A stretch of 64,000 nucleotides of DNA from Canna indica. Its lineage: Eukaryota > Streptophyta > Magnoliopsida > Zingiberales > Cannaceae. Every line of letters starts with the position of its first letter. The first letter of the stretch is position 1. Of the stretch, positions 21,652 through 35,358 are shown piece by piece. The notes under the pieces were generated by a model that was not told where the DNA came from, ran no database searches, and was given only the letters and a program-made list of their open reading frames with translations. The DNA lies in assembly GCA_034359265.1 (NCBI GenBank), contig CP136894.1:30038501-30102500 (forward strand), given 5' to 3'. The translations under genes were made by a program, and so were the position numbers.

Positions 21652-24600
21652 AAGTGTTACTTCTGTAAAAAGAAGAGACACGTAAAGAAGGACTGTGCCA
21701 AATACAAGATCTGGCTTGAAAAGAAAGGTATTTCAATCTCGTTAGTTTCTTATTAATCTCATATGATAGATATTTGTCGAAACACATGGTGGATTGATTC
21801 CGGTTCTATAATCCACATTTCCAATACCCTGCAGGGCTTTCAAAATCACAGGAAGCCAACAGGAAGTGAGCATTGCATCTATACTGGAAATGGAGTGTGC
21901 TCACATGTGGAAGCAGTAGGAACATGCAAATTAATTTTAAGCAGTGGTTTTACTTTGCTTTTAGAAAAGACCTTTTATATTCTAAATTTTTTCAAAAACT
22001 TGATATCTGTTTTAAGACTGTTACCTTTTGGATATTCCTTTAATTTTTCAGATTCATCTTGTTCATTATTTTATAAATATGATTTTATTGGAAAAAGTAT
22101 TATGGTAGATTGTCTTTTCAAAATGAAATTGCAAAATATTTCTTATAATAAAACTTTGCATGTTCAACAAACTGTGGGTATTAAAAGATGTGTTATGAAT
22201 GAAAACTCCTCTAAATTATGGCACCGAAGGTTAGGTCACATATCCATTGAAAGGATAAAAAGACTGGTAAATAGAAAAGTACTTGATACTTTGGATTTTA
22301 TCGACTTTGACACTTGTATAGACCGCATCAAAGGAAAGCATACTAATATATCAAAGAAAGGTGTCAAGAGAAGTTCCGACATATTGGAGATCATAGCTAT
22401 GAATATATGTAGTCCAGACACGGACTCGTGTGGTCAGAAATATTTCATCTCCTTCATAGATGATTACTCACGATATATGTATATCTACTTGCTTCATAAC
22501 AAGTACGAAGCATTAGATGCCTTTAAAGTTTTCAAGGCAGAAGTAGAAAAATAATGCGGTAAGCAAATAAAAATCGTAAGGTCAGATAGTGGAGCTGAAT
22601 ATTATGGAAGATACACTGAGGATGGACAAGCACCTGGTCCATTTGCAAAGTTCCTTCAAGAGCATGGGATAGAAATTTCCATACACCATGCCGGGATCTC
22701 CAGATCAAAATGGTGTTGCAGAAAGAAGGAACCGAACATTATTAGACATGCTGCGAAGTATGCTTAGTAGCTCCAAGCTTCATAAATTCTTGTGGCATGA
22801 AGCACTTAAGACGGCAGTGTATATATTAAATCGAGTTCCAACAAAGGCTGTTACTAAAATGCCATTCAAGTTATGGAGAGGTTGGAAATCGAGTTTGCAA
22901 CATATGCGCGTATGGGGATGCCCGTCTGAAGTGGGGATTTATAATCCACAAGAGAAGAAGCTAGACCCAAGGACTATCAGTGGGTATTTCGTTGGATATG
23001 CCGAAAAATCCAATGGATATAGATTTTACTGTCCTTCTCATAACACTAGGTTTGTGGAATCTAGAAACGCTAAATTTCAAGAAAATGACTTGATTAGTGG
23101 GAGTGATTTTTTCCAGAAAGATCATTTGGAGGAATCCACTCCTAACTCAAGTGAAAGATTGGTTGTCATTCACAATGCACCTCTTCCAGGTGTTCAACAA
23201 TCGATCATTAAGAATACACAAATAGTCGACAACAATCAAGTAGATCTTGGTACTCAATAATTATCGGATACTGTTGAGGAACCAGTTGTGCAACGGGCTC
23301 CTCAAGAGCCTGATGACGCAACATTAAGGAGATCTACTAGGATGAGAAAGTCAGCTATTCCTAGTGACTATGTAGTGTATCTGCAAGAGTCTGACTATAA
23401 TATTGGGGCCGAAAATGATCCAGAAACCTTTTCACATGCCATGGATAGAAGTGAATTTAAGTTGTGGTACAATGCTATGAAGGATGAGATGGATTCAATG
23501 GCTTGAAATGAAGTCTGGGATCTTGTCGAATTGCCTAAAGATTTAAAGGCCATAGGGTGTAAATGGGTCTTCAAAACCAAAAGGAATTCCCTGGGCAATA
23601 TCGAAAGACATAAAGCCAGACTAGTAGTCAAAGGATTTACTCAAAAGGAGAGGATCGATTACTCGGAGACCTTTTCTCTTGTATCAAAGAAAGATTCCTT
23701 CCGTATCATTATGGCATTAGTGGCCCATTTTGACTTAGAACTGCATCAAATGGACGTGAAAATGGCATTCCTCAATGGAGAGCTAGAGGAAGAGGTTTAT
23801 ATGAAACAACCAGAAGGTTTCTCCTCTAATAAAGGTGAGCATTTGGTTTGCAAGCTCAAAAAGTCCATATACGGGTTGAAACAAGACTCCCGTCAATGGT
23901 ACTTAAAGTTTTATGATGTAATCTCTTCTTTTGGTTTCGTAGAGAATATTATGGATCAATGTATATATCACTTAATCAGTGGGAGTAAAATTTGTTTCCT
24001 TACCTATATGTGGATGATATTTTACTTGCGACCAATGAAAAGGGGTTGTTATATGAGGTGAAGCAATTCCTCTTTGAGAATTTTGACATGAAAGATATGG
24101 GCGAGGCATCTTATGTCATTGGCATCAAGATCCATAGGGATATACCTCGAGGCATTTTAGGTGTATCTCGGGAAACCTATATCAATAAAGTCTTAGAGAG
24201 ATTTCGGATGAAAGTTTGCTCACCAAGTATAGCACCAATTGTAAAAGGTGATAGATTTAGTCTTAGCTAGTGTCCCAAAAGTGATTTCAAAAGGGAACAA
24301 ATGCAAACTATTTCATATGCTTCGGCCATTGGCAGCCTCATGTATGCTCAAGTTTGTACAAGGCCCGACATAGCATTTGCTGTTGGAGTACTAGGAAGAT
24401 TTCAGAGTAATCCAGGGATGGACCACTGGAACGCTGCAAAGAAGGTGATGAGGTACCTTAAAGGTACCATTTCATGCTCATGTATAAATGAACTGCTAAC
24501 TTGGAGGTTATTGTCTACTCAGACTAGGACTTTGCTGGATGTGTCAACTCTTAGAAATCGACATCGGGATACATTTTTATGTTAGCCAGTGGAGCTATTT

Positions 24601-24974
24601 CTTGGAAAAGTGCCATGACTGCTACTTCTACCACCGAGGCCGAGTTTGTATATTGTTTTGAGGCTACCTCACATGGTGTGTGGTTAAGGAGTTTTATTTC
24701 AGGTCTAAGAATCGTGGATTCCATTGCCAGACCTATAAAGATTTATTGTGACAATTCAGCGGCTGTTTACTTGGCTAAAAACAACAAGAGTGGAAGTCGA
24801 AGCAAGCACATCGACATAAAGTATTTAGCCAAAAGAGAACGTGTTAAAGACAATAAAGTAGTCATTGAGCACATCAGCACTAAATTGATGATCGCCGATC
24901 CTTTGACAAAGGGCATGCCGCCAAAGGGTTTCAAGGGTTATGTAGACAGTATGGAACTTACTTCCTTAATGTGA
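21652..24974 (+). pseudogene. Copia gag-pol polyprotein, degraded
   Basis: Visible in order: zinc knuckle CYFCKKKRHVKKDC; protease with WWIDSGS; GAG-pre-integrase (LWHRRLGHIS); integrase core with FIDDYSR and MPGSPDQNGVAERRN; RT with HQMDVKMAFLNG and catalytic YVDD (near 24005-24016); RNase H with TTEAEF and the tail ending HIDIKYLAKRE and ADPLTKG. Stops at 22552, 23258 and 23504 and frameshifts near 22685, 23990 and 24500 break it. Confidence 0.9.
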
Positions 24975-25253
24975 TTATTGTAAAGACATTTTTATGTTTT
25001 TAATTAAAACTCTTATTTCAATTTGTTATTTCTCATTTTATGGTGTACATATATAGTTCGAGAATAACAATTTAATTGGACCTAGAATAAACATAGGGTT
25101 TATTCATAAAGTTATTTTGGATTGAAATGCATCGTGATACATAGAAGATAATACTCGCTCAAAGAGGACTTGTCGCTATGATTCGTGTGTTTTATTCCAT
25201 CTAAAGCAGATATGCGATTTTTGGTATTTTAATATATGGACCAAGTGGGAGAA

Positions 25254-25705
25254 TGTTGGACGTGGCATTTATAAATGCATGGTCCACATCATCATCTGAT
25301 GTGGACCATGTATGCTCACATGTCTATCCTTATGTGGTCCACATATTTTATGGTTTTACCGTTTTACCCATGTCTATCTCAAATCCGGTTCAAGCCTATC
25401 TATCCACCTTTGATGACAATGTGCGTATATAAATAGGCCGGGATACTCATAGGTCCCCATACTCATTCCTATCTTTCTACACCATCTATTAAGGGTTCTG
25501 AAGAGAGTAATGGAAGATCTATTTAGGGAGGATCAAATGAGCAAACGGAATTGGAGCAGCCCATCAACACGATGTCAATGGCAGGAGGTTAGTCTCGATT
25601 CTAAAGCTTCCGCAATTATACATGTTTATAGATTGTGCATGCTCTATATTTTGATATAATCATATCGTCAAGTAGATCATGTCATGTTCTATAAAATTTA
25701 CAACA
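25254..25705 (+). repeat. Copia 3' LTR (452 bp) with TATA box
   Basis: It starts TGTTGGACGTGGCA after the purine tract and ends TTTACAACA. A TATA box (tatataaatagg, about 25426-25437) lies near its middle, as expected for the U3/R border. Confidence 0.75.
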
Positions 25706-27366
25706 GGTGTTTGTTCTTGTTTATGGTGTTGTTGGTCTTTGTTAGCCTTATTTAAAGATTGTGAAATTTGGGAGATTTATCTCAAGATTAGTATTATGTT
25801 TTGATGATAATTAAGGATATATTTTTTGTAAATTTCGGATTTATTTTCATGCTCGGATGAAAATTTAATGTTGCTGGAATTTCATGCTGAGAATGATGAA
25901 TCTGTGCTGTTTTTAAAATATTTGTTGTGGTGTATGTGTTTATCTGAACATAGTCATGTAACCTATCGTTTTGATCAGAAAACATAGTTTGGAAATATAG
26001 GACACACTTTGGAGACCTAATTCGGGTTAGATACATCAATTTTGGGCACGACAGTAAGTTAAAACAAAACCCTAAATCAAAACCCTAATCATGGTGATAT
26101 AAATTTTAATTGCATAATTAAAATTGGGCAAAGGGTCAGCATAATCTATTATGAACCAACAAGTAAAGTTTATGCATGAAATAAAACCACACAAGTTATG
26201 ACATTACGGGTCTAGGAGTTGAGGTCGGCTATTGGAGTGTTGAGACGCTTTCCAATAAGGACACCCCTAAGACACCGTAGGAGAGACTTGACTTAGGTCA
26301 TGTTGTGTCATATCTTTATGAATGATGGAGAGGCTCGTTGAGGAGCCGGATTGCGGGCTAGGCCCGGGAGATTGGATGGCTAATTCCCAATATGTGGAAC
26401 AAGTTCGGTTGAGCAAATCCCGACAGTTCTGGTTGGCCTCGTGGAATAAGTTCGGAGGGCCTACCCGATTATCCCCGAGGTAGTTTTTAGGAATAAATTC
26501 GGAGGGCCTACCCGATTATTCTTGTGATATCTTAAAGGGGTAAGTTTAGAGGGCCTATCCGATTACTCCTGTGATATCTTAAAGGGGCAAGTTCGGATGA
26601 GCGAATTCTGATTGTCCCTACGCGTCTCGTGGAGCATGTTTGGAGGGTCTTCCCGATTTCTCTCGAGTTTCTTTATACTAGGATAAGTTCAGAGGGTCTT
26701 CCCGATTATCCTAGTATGTGTTGTTGCCTTAGGGCATGGTAGGCTTAGGCCTGTTGATCTTCACCGTTTGAGTGTTGGATGCCTTTGGGCAGGTGGTGGC
26801 CAGATGGCCTGTTAGCTAGTCACTCTCTTGTGACTGTTTACTGCTTGAGTCAGGAGTTTTGCGTTACGCATCTTATATGTATTATTTTTTCGTGGGGATT
26901 GGTAGAACCGCTCACTGAGTTATTTTGAACTCACCCGTTGTCGTTGTTTTATTTTGCAGAGTTTGACCGGTGAGGTGGGCTGGAGCACTTGGCGCAGCTG
27001 GAGGGCAGAGGAGCCATATGATCTCATAGTAGTCCTAGTTAGGGGTCGTAGTCGAGTCTGTAGTAGTTTATCATGCACTTTTGTTTTGGTATTTTGGAGT
27101 TGTAGTCCCGTGGGGACATTCATGTTTTTATTCAGATTTTATTTAAATATCAGTACTAATACTCTTTGATTAATTTTATTCCGCACTCGAGCTTTTGACA
27201 AAAAAACTATATTGTTTAATGAAATCTGTCTCTGTTTCTCTTTATAAATAAAACTGTTGTTTCTTTCTGCTATCTTTTGTGAGTTGGCATGTGCATGAGT
27301 TAGGCTACGGTGTATAAGCATGTATACCCTAGCCGGTCACGTGACCCCTGAGTTTATGGCATGATA
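25706..27366 (-). mobile_element. Gypsy-type LTR, minus, cut by the copia element
   Basis: On the minus strand it starts tatcatgcc (a CpG-decayed form of tgtcacgcc) and continues with gtcacgtgaccggctagg and gtatac, as at 5395 and 37526. Its far end runs into the copia 3' LTR at 25705. No coding domain is seen. Confidence 0.55.
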
Positions 27367-27385
27367 GATATTAAAAAGAAAAGAA

Positions 27386-27680
27386 AATGAGATTATTAAA
27401 AGATAGAATTAAGAGAGAGGAGAAGAGGTATCGAACTTGTGAGAGAGAGAAGGAGAGAGAGTATGCATTAAATTTTAGAGAGAGAAATCATTAAAAAAGT
27501 GAGAGAATTGAGAGAGGGGTAGGAAGGGAGAGAAATTATTAAGAGAGAGAGAGAGAAATCATTAAAGGAGATAATTAAGTGAGAGAGAGAAAGTTAATTT
27601 CTTTAATAAAAAAATCTGAAAAATTCTCAATTTGCCATGTTAGCCAATCTTGAGCATTAGATTGACACATGGCAATTTTG

Positions 27681-27720
<40 letters not shown>
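27386..27720. repeat. GA-rich microsatellite region and (TA)n
   Basis: Repeated gagagaga tracts (27410-27600) are followed by a (TA)n run (27689-27718). No gene or element is recognised here. Confidence 0.8.
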
Positions 27721-27721
<1 letters not shown>

Positions 27722-28506
27722 CACAGTTGTGGAAATTTAAACCTGTGCGGGATCGTAACAAGTGTTGGCCTAAATTTTTCAACATTGGTCTTAATTTCAA
27801 GTTCCAAGTCGAGCTGCACACGACGTCTGCGATAAAAAAATTGACGAGAAATGGAGAAATTCTCAAGGACGTTGGTCGGTGCTCGAAAAGCGTGAAGACA
27901 TAAGGTGTAGGTTTAGGGTGTTTAGAATTCATTGTATAACCCTTTTAGATGAACATTGATGATGAAAACCTAATGCGAAATCAAGACCTAAAATCCTAAA
28001 TCCTAAAATTCAGGCTGAACCTAATTCGGTCGAATGTCGACCGATCCTCGATCGACCGACGATCGGCCAAAGATTGACCAAATTGCACTAGAAATGTCTA
28101 GTGCATGTCGGACGAAGCTCAACCGATTCTTGGTCGATAGACATTGACATTCGATCGAAGATCAATCAACGAGCCTAATGGCTAGTTTTTCAACCGTTTC
28201 ATGCCATTAAACCTGAAGTTTAACTCCTTGTTTATCTATATATTTGGCTTCGTTGCCTTCCTTGAACCTTATAGTGATCTTTGAGCCATCTTGTGATAAC
28301 TCAAATATTTCATTAAGTCATATCTTTGTTGAAGCCCTAGCATTAGATTCTTTCTCCTTGATTTAGCCTTTGAGCTTGGATTGATTCATCATCAAGGCAT
28401 CAAGCAAAAGGAGCTAGAATTTGTTGTTTGGAGCTAAGTGTTTGTTTGTATTATTATTGCTCCATTTACTTGTAATTTGTGCTTTATTTTGTTACATTTT
28501 AAAGCT

Positions 28507-29275
28507 TGTAAGAGAATAGTGCCCTTGAGCCAATCACATGTCGATGTGTTTAGACTATTCAATTGTAGTGAACAAATGAGGCATCTTTTCGTCATATGTT
28601 GCATCTTTATGTTGTTAATAGATTATGATGAACCCCATGAACTCGGGAAAATGATTCCAAGATCATGATTTGATAATGCCAGTGAGACTTAGAATCTAGA
28701 GGCCCAAGTTCTAAATGTTCCTAGTCGTATGATCACCGCGCAGGGGATCAATGACTTCGGCAAAACTAGTGCACTTGGTACATGTCATATTTGATAGGGG
28801 TAGCTGATCTCACAATTACCTATGAGACATCATTAATGTACAAGTGCAAGTGTTCATTAGAGAATGAGTTCACTGAACGGACCCGTTCGACGAACGCTGA
28901 ATGGAATCGTTACATGAGTGTCAATAGGTTGTTCCTCAGGTAATAGTGGGTGCAAGCAATCCCTGGACCTGAGATTGTCATGATTACCTTATGATTGACG
29001 GTCTATCGCTTTGATGCTATCCGTGTATGGCTTGCAAAGTCATGTGTCGGGTGCTACTAGGTATAGTGAAGTTTTCATGGAAGTAGGTGATCAACCCAAC
29101 AAGAAATCAGTTGCTCATAGTGAGAGGAGATAATGTCCTATGTGCTCTTGTAAGTACCTACTCGGGAATCTCTGATCATAGTAGATATGAAAGTCGGAAA
29201 AGAATTTTTGACATTTCATGGTTGAGACGACAACTTGAGATGGTGGAATACTTAGTTGTCATGTTAATGATTTGA
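28507..29275 (+). repeat. Truncated LTR of a third type
   Basis: It begins tgtaagagaatagtgccc and matches 52682-53350 over its length (for example ttaatagattatgatgaa and agtgagacttagaatctaga). It breaks off before the gag remnant, so the right end is lost. Confidence 0.6.
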
Positions 29276-29519
29276 AATTAGGAAGTGAAAACTTGAAGGT
29301 TGACATAATTGACCCTTTTCAAGATGAATTGAAACTTGAGATTAAATATTTGAGAACCAAACATTAGGGTTTGAAAAATGAAAATGAAATCTTAAAAATG
29401 ATTTCAAAGTTGAGAATGAAAATTTGATATTAGAAAATTCAAAATTTTAAAATGAAAATTGAATGTTGAAATCTCAAGTGCATGTTTCACGTAATTCCAT
29501 TGATGTCTTGAAAAATGAG
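29276..29519 (+). pseudogene. SIRE-like gag coiled-coil fragment
   Basis: Translation resembles the coiled-coil tail of the gag at 19097-19438 (ELKLEIKYL, then Lys/Glu/Asn repeats, then NLKSQVHV) with several stops. It continues beyond the solo LTR at 31148. Confidence 0.65.
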
Positions 29520-31147
29520 TGTTGGCCTAAGATTTTCAACCTTGGTCTTAATCTCGGTTTTGATGATAACAAACATGGAACTAATGATTTCATGGATAAT
29601 TACTTTCAGGTTCCAAGTCGGTTAGCACACGACGTCCGCGATTGAAAAAATCACAGAAATCGACAGGGACGCTCGTTGACGCTCGGAATTATTCGAGAAG
29701 ATAGAGTTTAGATTTATGGTGTCTTTTTATGTTGTAATTTCTCATGATGATGCAAACAAACTCAAACCACAAAACATGAAAATCCAAAAAATTAGAAAAT
29801 ACCCTAAGATTCACTAAGCCTAGGGAGCTCCTTGGAGGGCTATATGACCTAGATATTGTTTTGGCACCAAAAATGTCGATAATTATTCCTTACGTAAAAA
29901 CTAGATAACGAGGTATTTTTAAGGAATTTTTGGAAGCCTTTAGCATACTCATATTTGACCCGGGAGATTATAAAATTTTCGTTTTTCGAAAATTTGTACC
30001 AGACCCCAAAAGTTAGATTTTGATTCTTAGGATTTTGATTTTTTAGTTATTTTCATTGAATCCAAATGGGGGTAATTCTTATATAACATTTATATTTTAA
30101 AGTTAATAACATTAAAACATAAATATTATATATGTAGACTTAATGAAGGCGGAACCCAGAAATGAGCAAACAAGTAGAAAATTCAGCCCTGCCCAGATTC
30201 GTTTGATCGGCAAAAGGTGAAGGCATTTCGGTCAACCGAACATTGCCCAGAATGGGCAGAATGCCTTCAGTCGCTCGGTCGGTCGACCGGCAAGCGACCA
30301 GGCATCGCCAATGGGCAGAAAAGCGCCCATTAACGAGCCATTTGGTTGGCGGGGAGGGGGGGGTTATAAATACTCACCACAAACTCTCTCCCCGGCCAAT
30401 GTTGATGCCTCTAAGCCTCAAAGAGCAACTTCTTGCATCTCTACAAGAATTCTTGAGCAAACTTTGCAAAGAACCATAGCTTTCAGCCTAAAAACCTTGA
30501 TATTGACTTTGAGCTTGCTTTGATTCATCTTCAAGTCATCAAGAGGAGCTAGAACATCTTGTTTGAGAGCTAAGTTCATATTGTTTAATATTTGCTCTCA
30601 TTATTATTGTATTTTGGTGTTTATTTCATTGTATTTGAATTTATGCAAACCTAGGTTGCTAGGTTTGATTGAGTTGGTGGTAGCCTTGGTGTTAAGGCTT
30701 AAATCCACCATTGTAAACTTAGTTTACTGGAATTAGTTGAGTTGTCCCTTAGGTTGAGGTGGGAAAGTGCTCTCGGTAGGAAGGCGGGATACTTCTGGGT
30801 GTGGAAGTGCCTTCGGTTTGAGAGCGAAGACTTTCCAGTGTAAAGTCCCCTTTATAAGGGAAACAATATATTCTAGTAAAACTAGTTTGAAAATTCTAAG
30901 CAAGGTGCTTAGGTAGTGGAGTAGGCATTGAGGCCAAACCACTATAAATAATTGTGTTAGCATTGTTTACCTTGCGTTTCTTATTGCTTATCTTTTATAT
31001 CTTGCATCCACTTACTACTCGATTTGTGAATTGCCTAATTAATCAAGTGTGGTCATTCAATTGGTTTGGCCATTTTCATCGAAATTAGGCAAAAAGATTT
31101 AGATAACACACTATTCACCCCCCTCTAGTGTGGCTATTTCACCAACA
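29520..31147 (+). mobile_element. SIRE-like solo LTR (1628 bp) with perfect 5-bp TSD
   Basis: It starts TGTTGGCCTAAGATTTTC and ends TTTCACCAACA. It is flanked on both sides by ATGAG (29515-29519 and 31148-31152). It splits a gag remnant of the same family. No internal region is present, so it arose by LTR-LTR recombination. Confidence 0.92.
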
Positions 31148-31994
31148 ATGAGGTCTTGGTTTTGAATAATAAAGTTAATGAAGTTAAAAGGTTTCCTCTT
31201 TTAAGAATTTTAAAAAGAAAAATGATCCCTTTAAGAATACTCATGCTCTTCATGCTTCTCATGTTAAATATTCTACTTTTAAACCTCCCACAAAAAGAAT
31301 GAAAGTAATAAATTTCATGGTCATTATTTTTGTTGTAGTATTTATGGTAATTCTATTTATGATTATGCCTTTAAGAAGTATCCAAGTGTTGCTATGACAC
31401 TTTGGATTCACAGACCTACTTACCCCCAAGGATCAAAAGCCATTTGGGTACCAAAAGTCTTATGTTCTTTTGTTGGGGGAGCTACTACACAAGGATAAAG
31501 GAAAGAAGATGAGTTGAAGTTGCTTGAGGCCTCAAAGGATGCATCACCTCAAAAGTGCAACTTCGCATCATTTTGATACCTTGGGTAATGAAAATTGGCA
31601 TCAAAACTAAGTTGATATCATCTCCTTTCTTGTCTCGCTTTAAAGTTGGAGTTTATGATACATGTATTTGAGTTGATTTCCCCCCGCTCATGATACATCT
31701 TAAAAAAGACTTTTGATTTTTGATTTTTCGATCTCCTCGGAAAGCAATGTGACCTATAACGAGGTTGGTATGGTTTTAAAACTTGGGCTAATTGTTGGCT
31801 TTTCGGTTTTCAACTAATAAGAAGGGTGTGGAGATATTATTTTTCAAAAGATTTTATGTTTTGAGATTTGTTAAATTCGTTTTGGTATCACATTGATTTA
31901 CTTCAAAGCGAATCTTGAACTATTTAGCAAAGTTTGATTTTAAGTGATACTTGAATCTTATCTTTGCTACTTATTTTAGATAGCTTGCTAGCAG
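31148..31994 (+). pseudogene. SIRE-like gag end and decayed 3' region
   Basis: Gag reading resumes after the solo LTR and shows ...GSKAIWVPK-type sequence typical of the end of SIRE gag and start of protease. From about 31560 the DNA matches the minus element at 18720-18380 (ttggcatcaaaact, ttttcaactaataagaag). No pol follows before the LTR at 31995. Confidence 0.6.
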
Positions 31995-32588
31995 TTTTGG
32001 CTTAAGATTTTCAACCTTAGTCTTAATCTCGATTTTGATGATAACAAACATGGAACTATGTTTGAGCAAAAAGTATTTACATGTTCCATATCGATTTGCA
32101 CTCGACGTCCGCGGTCGAATAAACGATGAAATCGGCAAAAATCAATAGAACGCTCGCCGATGCTCGAAATTCATCATAAAATTAGAGTATAGGTTTAAGG
32201 TGTTTAGAACTCATGTATATCCTCTTTATGATGCAAAAGAAACAACAAAAATCTGAAACCCACACCCAAAACCCCTGAAATGCAAAAAGGCTGAAATTTG
32301 TAATTTTGGTCGAATCTCGACAATAGCCCAAGATCGATCGAAATTGGACGAAATCTTTAGTAAGCTTTTCGGTTGACCCTCGGCCGACCATCGATCGATC
32401 GAGAGTCAACCCATGATCAACTGAAAGCCCCAACATATCTTTTTAGATCCATTGAACAACTCTTTTTGAGCCCCTGCCATTTGGATCTCTATATAAGGTC
32501 TCAAACCTGCCTTCCTATGGTTACTAATGCTTTATTGAGCCATTCTTTGATATTTGCTAAGCCTTCTTGAGCCATCTTTCAAGCAAAC
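31995..32588 (+). repeat. SIRE-like 3' LTR, left part
   Basis: It starts ttttggcttaagattttcaa, a decayed TGTTGGC start, and follows the family sequence including gatgataacaaacatgg. It resumes at 35112 after the gypsy-type insertion. Confidence 0.75.
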
Positions 32589-35111
32589 TATCACACCCCA
32601 ACTGAGGGTAGTGTGACCGGCCAGGGCCTACCTCCTGCCCTGTAGCCTACTGTCTACACTAACACCAATAAAGTCAAGTCACATCGAGTAAAAGAAATCT
32701 CATCATACTTACAAAAAAAGTTTGCAAAGTCACAATCCATATGTTTTCCCAAACGAATAGAAACATCAACATCAAAGAAACCGAAGGTTCAAGAAACAAG
32801 ATTCTACAATACTTTTTCAATTACAACTGTCAGTGCAGAAACAAAACCAAACACTACTAAGCACTAGTCTAAGACTCATGGACGCCGCTACGAGATATAG
32901 CACCGCCTCCCGCCTACCAGCTGCACCATGTCGACATACCAAGTCACTGCTCATGCTCTGCACAAATAAGAGTAAACTGTGAGTCCACTTAGGACTCAGT
33001 GAGTGGCTCAAATGAACCTCCACATAAGCCTCAATCATGCATATATCATATAAGGCATTAAAGAAATGTACAAGGAGGTAAAGTTTACTTCTAATGCGAT
33101 TACTGACCCCAACGGGTCCATTTGTACCAACTGAATACGATAACTTATCATCTCGGCTTATCAAGCCTTCGACATCCGGCCCTTAGGCCTACTCATAGAA
33201 TAATATCCCAGCTACAGCCGTCCCTGCCATATCATCTCAAGAAGTAAGCAAACAATCCCGGACCGTCGACTAGGATGGTCCACTAGTCTTCGGACACCTT
33301 CTGGGGTAAGGATAGCTAGTCCCACCCAACTGGGGTCTGGCACCAAGTGGGCCCGGTAGCACACCTCTAGACCCAATACTGGCCGAGCTGAGCATTGGTC
33401 ATTTCTGACCTCATCGCTCCTCGGCGGACCATCTCAAACACATTGCACAATCAATATCCTAGACTTTCCATATATATACACTTCGGGCCTTTGCCCGTAT
33501 CTGGCCTAAGTCTGGCTACCGAGTCAATAATTTATGCCTCCCTTTCAATATATGGACACCTACGAGTTCTAAATTTCCAAAAGTATATAAGGAGTCATAG
33601 AAGTATTATCGTCTCCTAACTAAGTTTCCATATATGTGCTATGAACGTTTAGTGACACCTTACATGTTACCCATCCTTTTACACTGCCTTGGGTGAGAAT
33701 TTTCATGTATCGATCTTGGAATACAATCCAAGAACATTTAGGGCAGCATGTATAATCCGAAGGAAAATATTCAAATATTGCAACCTTCATCATATATGAC
33801 CACAATGTATATACATAGCAATTTTTATACTACCTTAGGAATATTAGCACATTAAGGAGCAACAATCTAGCATGGCAAGGTAGTAATGAATTTGAATAAC
33901 ATGTATGAAATTCAAAACATGGTAACAATGTCAACATCCAAAGTTTAAGGATCAAATGCTAAGAATGGTTATAAAACTAGCATTTCTACAATTAAAAATC
34001 AATCAAGCTACTTGCTAAGTTTGGTATTCTTCCTAAGTATTGTCATATCTCTATGTATGATCCTTATAATCATGCAATTTCCATCTAAAGCTAATCTCTC
34101 CTCCTCTCCCTAACCTTGGCCGAACCATGAGCAAGGAAGACCTTGCTCGGTCATGGCCCTTGTGGTAGGAAAAGAGGGAGGGGACTCTAACTATACCTTT
34201 ACCTCTTCAATTCCGCATACAACTCAAATACTAATGAACTAATTTACCTTTTCCTCACCCTTGGCCGAACCCTCTTCATGAGTTGTAGGGTTCGTTCGGC
34301 CACTTCAAGGGATTTCTAGGGAGAGCATACTTCATAATACGCAAGATGTACAAAAAAAACTACATCAAACAGTGATATAAGGTCATCTAAGGGCCTTCTT
34401 ACCGTCAAGGGAATCAGAGAAAATTTTGACATGACCTTTCCCCTTTTCCCATGACTCGGCAGCCCCAAGATCTTGCAAAACAACGAAGAAAACAGTGAGT
34501 TCCGATAAGAAACCTCATTAAATAGTGAACACACATCGTTGGAAATCAAGATTCATCGGAAGGATCGCGAGAACTCAACCTATTCCATCTAGGGTTTGGC
34601 TACCCGCCTCCCCCAAGCTTCAAAAAAATAACTGTTCAGCTAGATTGCAGAGAAACAAGGATCGGGTGACGACGACTTGAAATTTTTCCGACGACGACGC
34701 GAATCCCAGATCGATCCAAGCCCCAAGCCTCCTCCTTGCTCCTTCTCCTCTTCTCCCTAGGCGGCCTTGTGTGACTCAAAGGGTGAGTCGTACGGCTGCA
34801 ATAAGAGGTTTTTATTCCCTCACCCATCTTTCCAAAGATGGCCTCAAGACTCACTTAATTCATTCCCGGAACTCGACTAAATTCGAACTCAACTTGGGTT
34901 CTGACTCAACCCATAACATGACTCGAGTTAACTTAATTTAAGGTATGATTTCATAAAAGGAAAGTTAATCATCCACATAGGTTTCATGAATCATTAGCCG
35001 AGTCATACCTTTTCACTCGAGATGATCCTGAGACTCGACTCGACTGCCCCCGGGTCCGGCGCGCTGCACCAAAATAAATTTTTATATTAGGAAACTTTTT
35101 CAGATCTTACA
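32589..35111 (+). mobile_element. Gypsy-type solo LTR (2523 bp) with perfect 5-bp TSD
   Basis: It starts tatcacaccccaac and ends gatcttaca, flanked by CAAAC on both sides (32584-32588 and 35112-35116). It contains gtgtgaccggccaggg and actcagtgagtggctc, shared with the other gypsy-type LTRs. Its right end matches 1-536. There are no coding domains, so it is a solo LTR. The ancestral TG start has become TA. Confidence 0.88.
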
Positions 35112-35358
35112 CAAACCCTAGTTTTGATACTAAACCTTGATTTGACCTTTGATCTTCATTGTTTCGTCACCTAAAGGCTTCAAGAGGACTAGCGATTTTG
35201 TTTTGGAGTTAAGTATATATTGTTTGTTCATTAATTTGCTCCATTTATTTGTATATTTTGTGCTTTATTCTTTGACTTACAAGTTGTGTAAACCTAGGTT
35301 ACTAGGTTTGTTTGATTGGGTGGTAATCTTTGTATTTGAGGCATATGTCCACCCAAGC
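35112..35358 (+). repeat. SIRE-like 3' LTR, right part (truncated)
   Basis: It continues the LTR after the inserted gypsy-type element with family blocks such as gtgtaaacctaggttactagg. It stops against LINE-derived sequence at about 35358. Confidence 0.7.

Larger units (their letters stand above)
21642..25705 (+). mobile_element. Ty1/copia element, 5'-truncated, with 3' LTR
   Basis: The element starts abruptly inside gag, directly against the SIRE 5' LTR, and retains gag knuckle, protease, integrase, RT, RNase H, a purine tract ccaagtgggagaa and a 3' LTR. The 5' LTR, primer site and most of gag are missing. The layout PR-IN-RT-RH is diagnostic of copia; the lineage is unresolved. Confidence 0.88.
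27763..35358 (+). mobile_element. Second pol-less SIRE-like element with three nested LTR insertions
   Basis: The parts are a 5' LTR piece (27763-28506), gag coiled-coil remnant (29276-29519 and 31148-31500), a decayed 3' region (to 31994) and a 3' LTR (31995-32588 plus 35112-35358). It is interrupted by another LTR type (28507-29275), a SIRE solo LTR (29520-31147) and a gypsy-type solo LTR (32589-35111). The gag part passes directly into sequence matching 18380-18780 of the other copy; no pol is seen. Confidence 0.75.
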
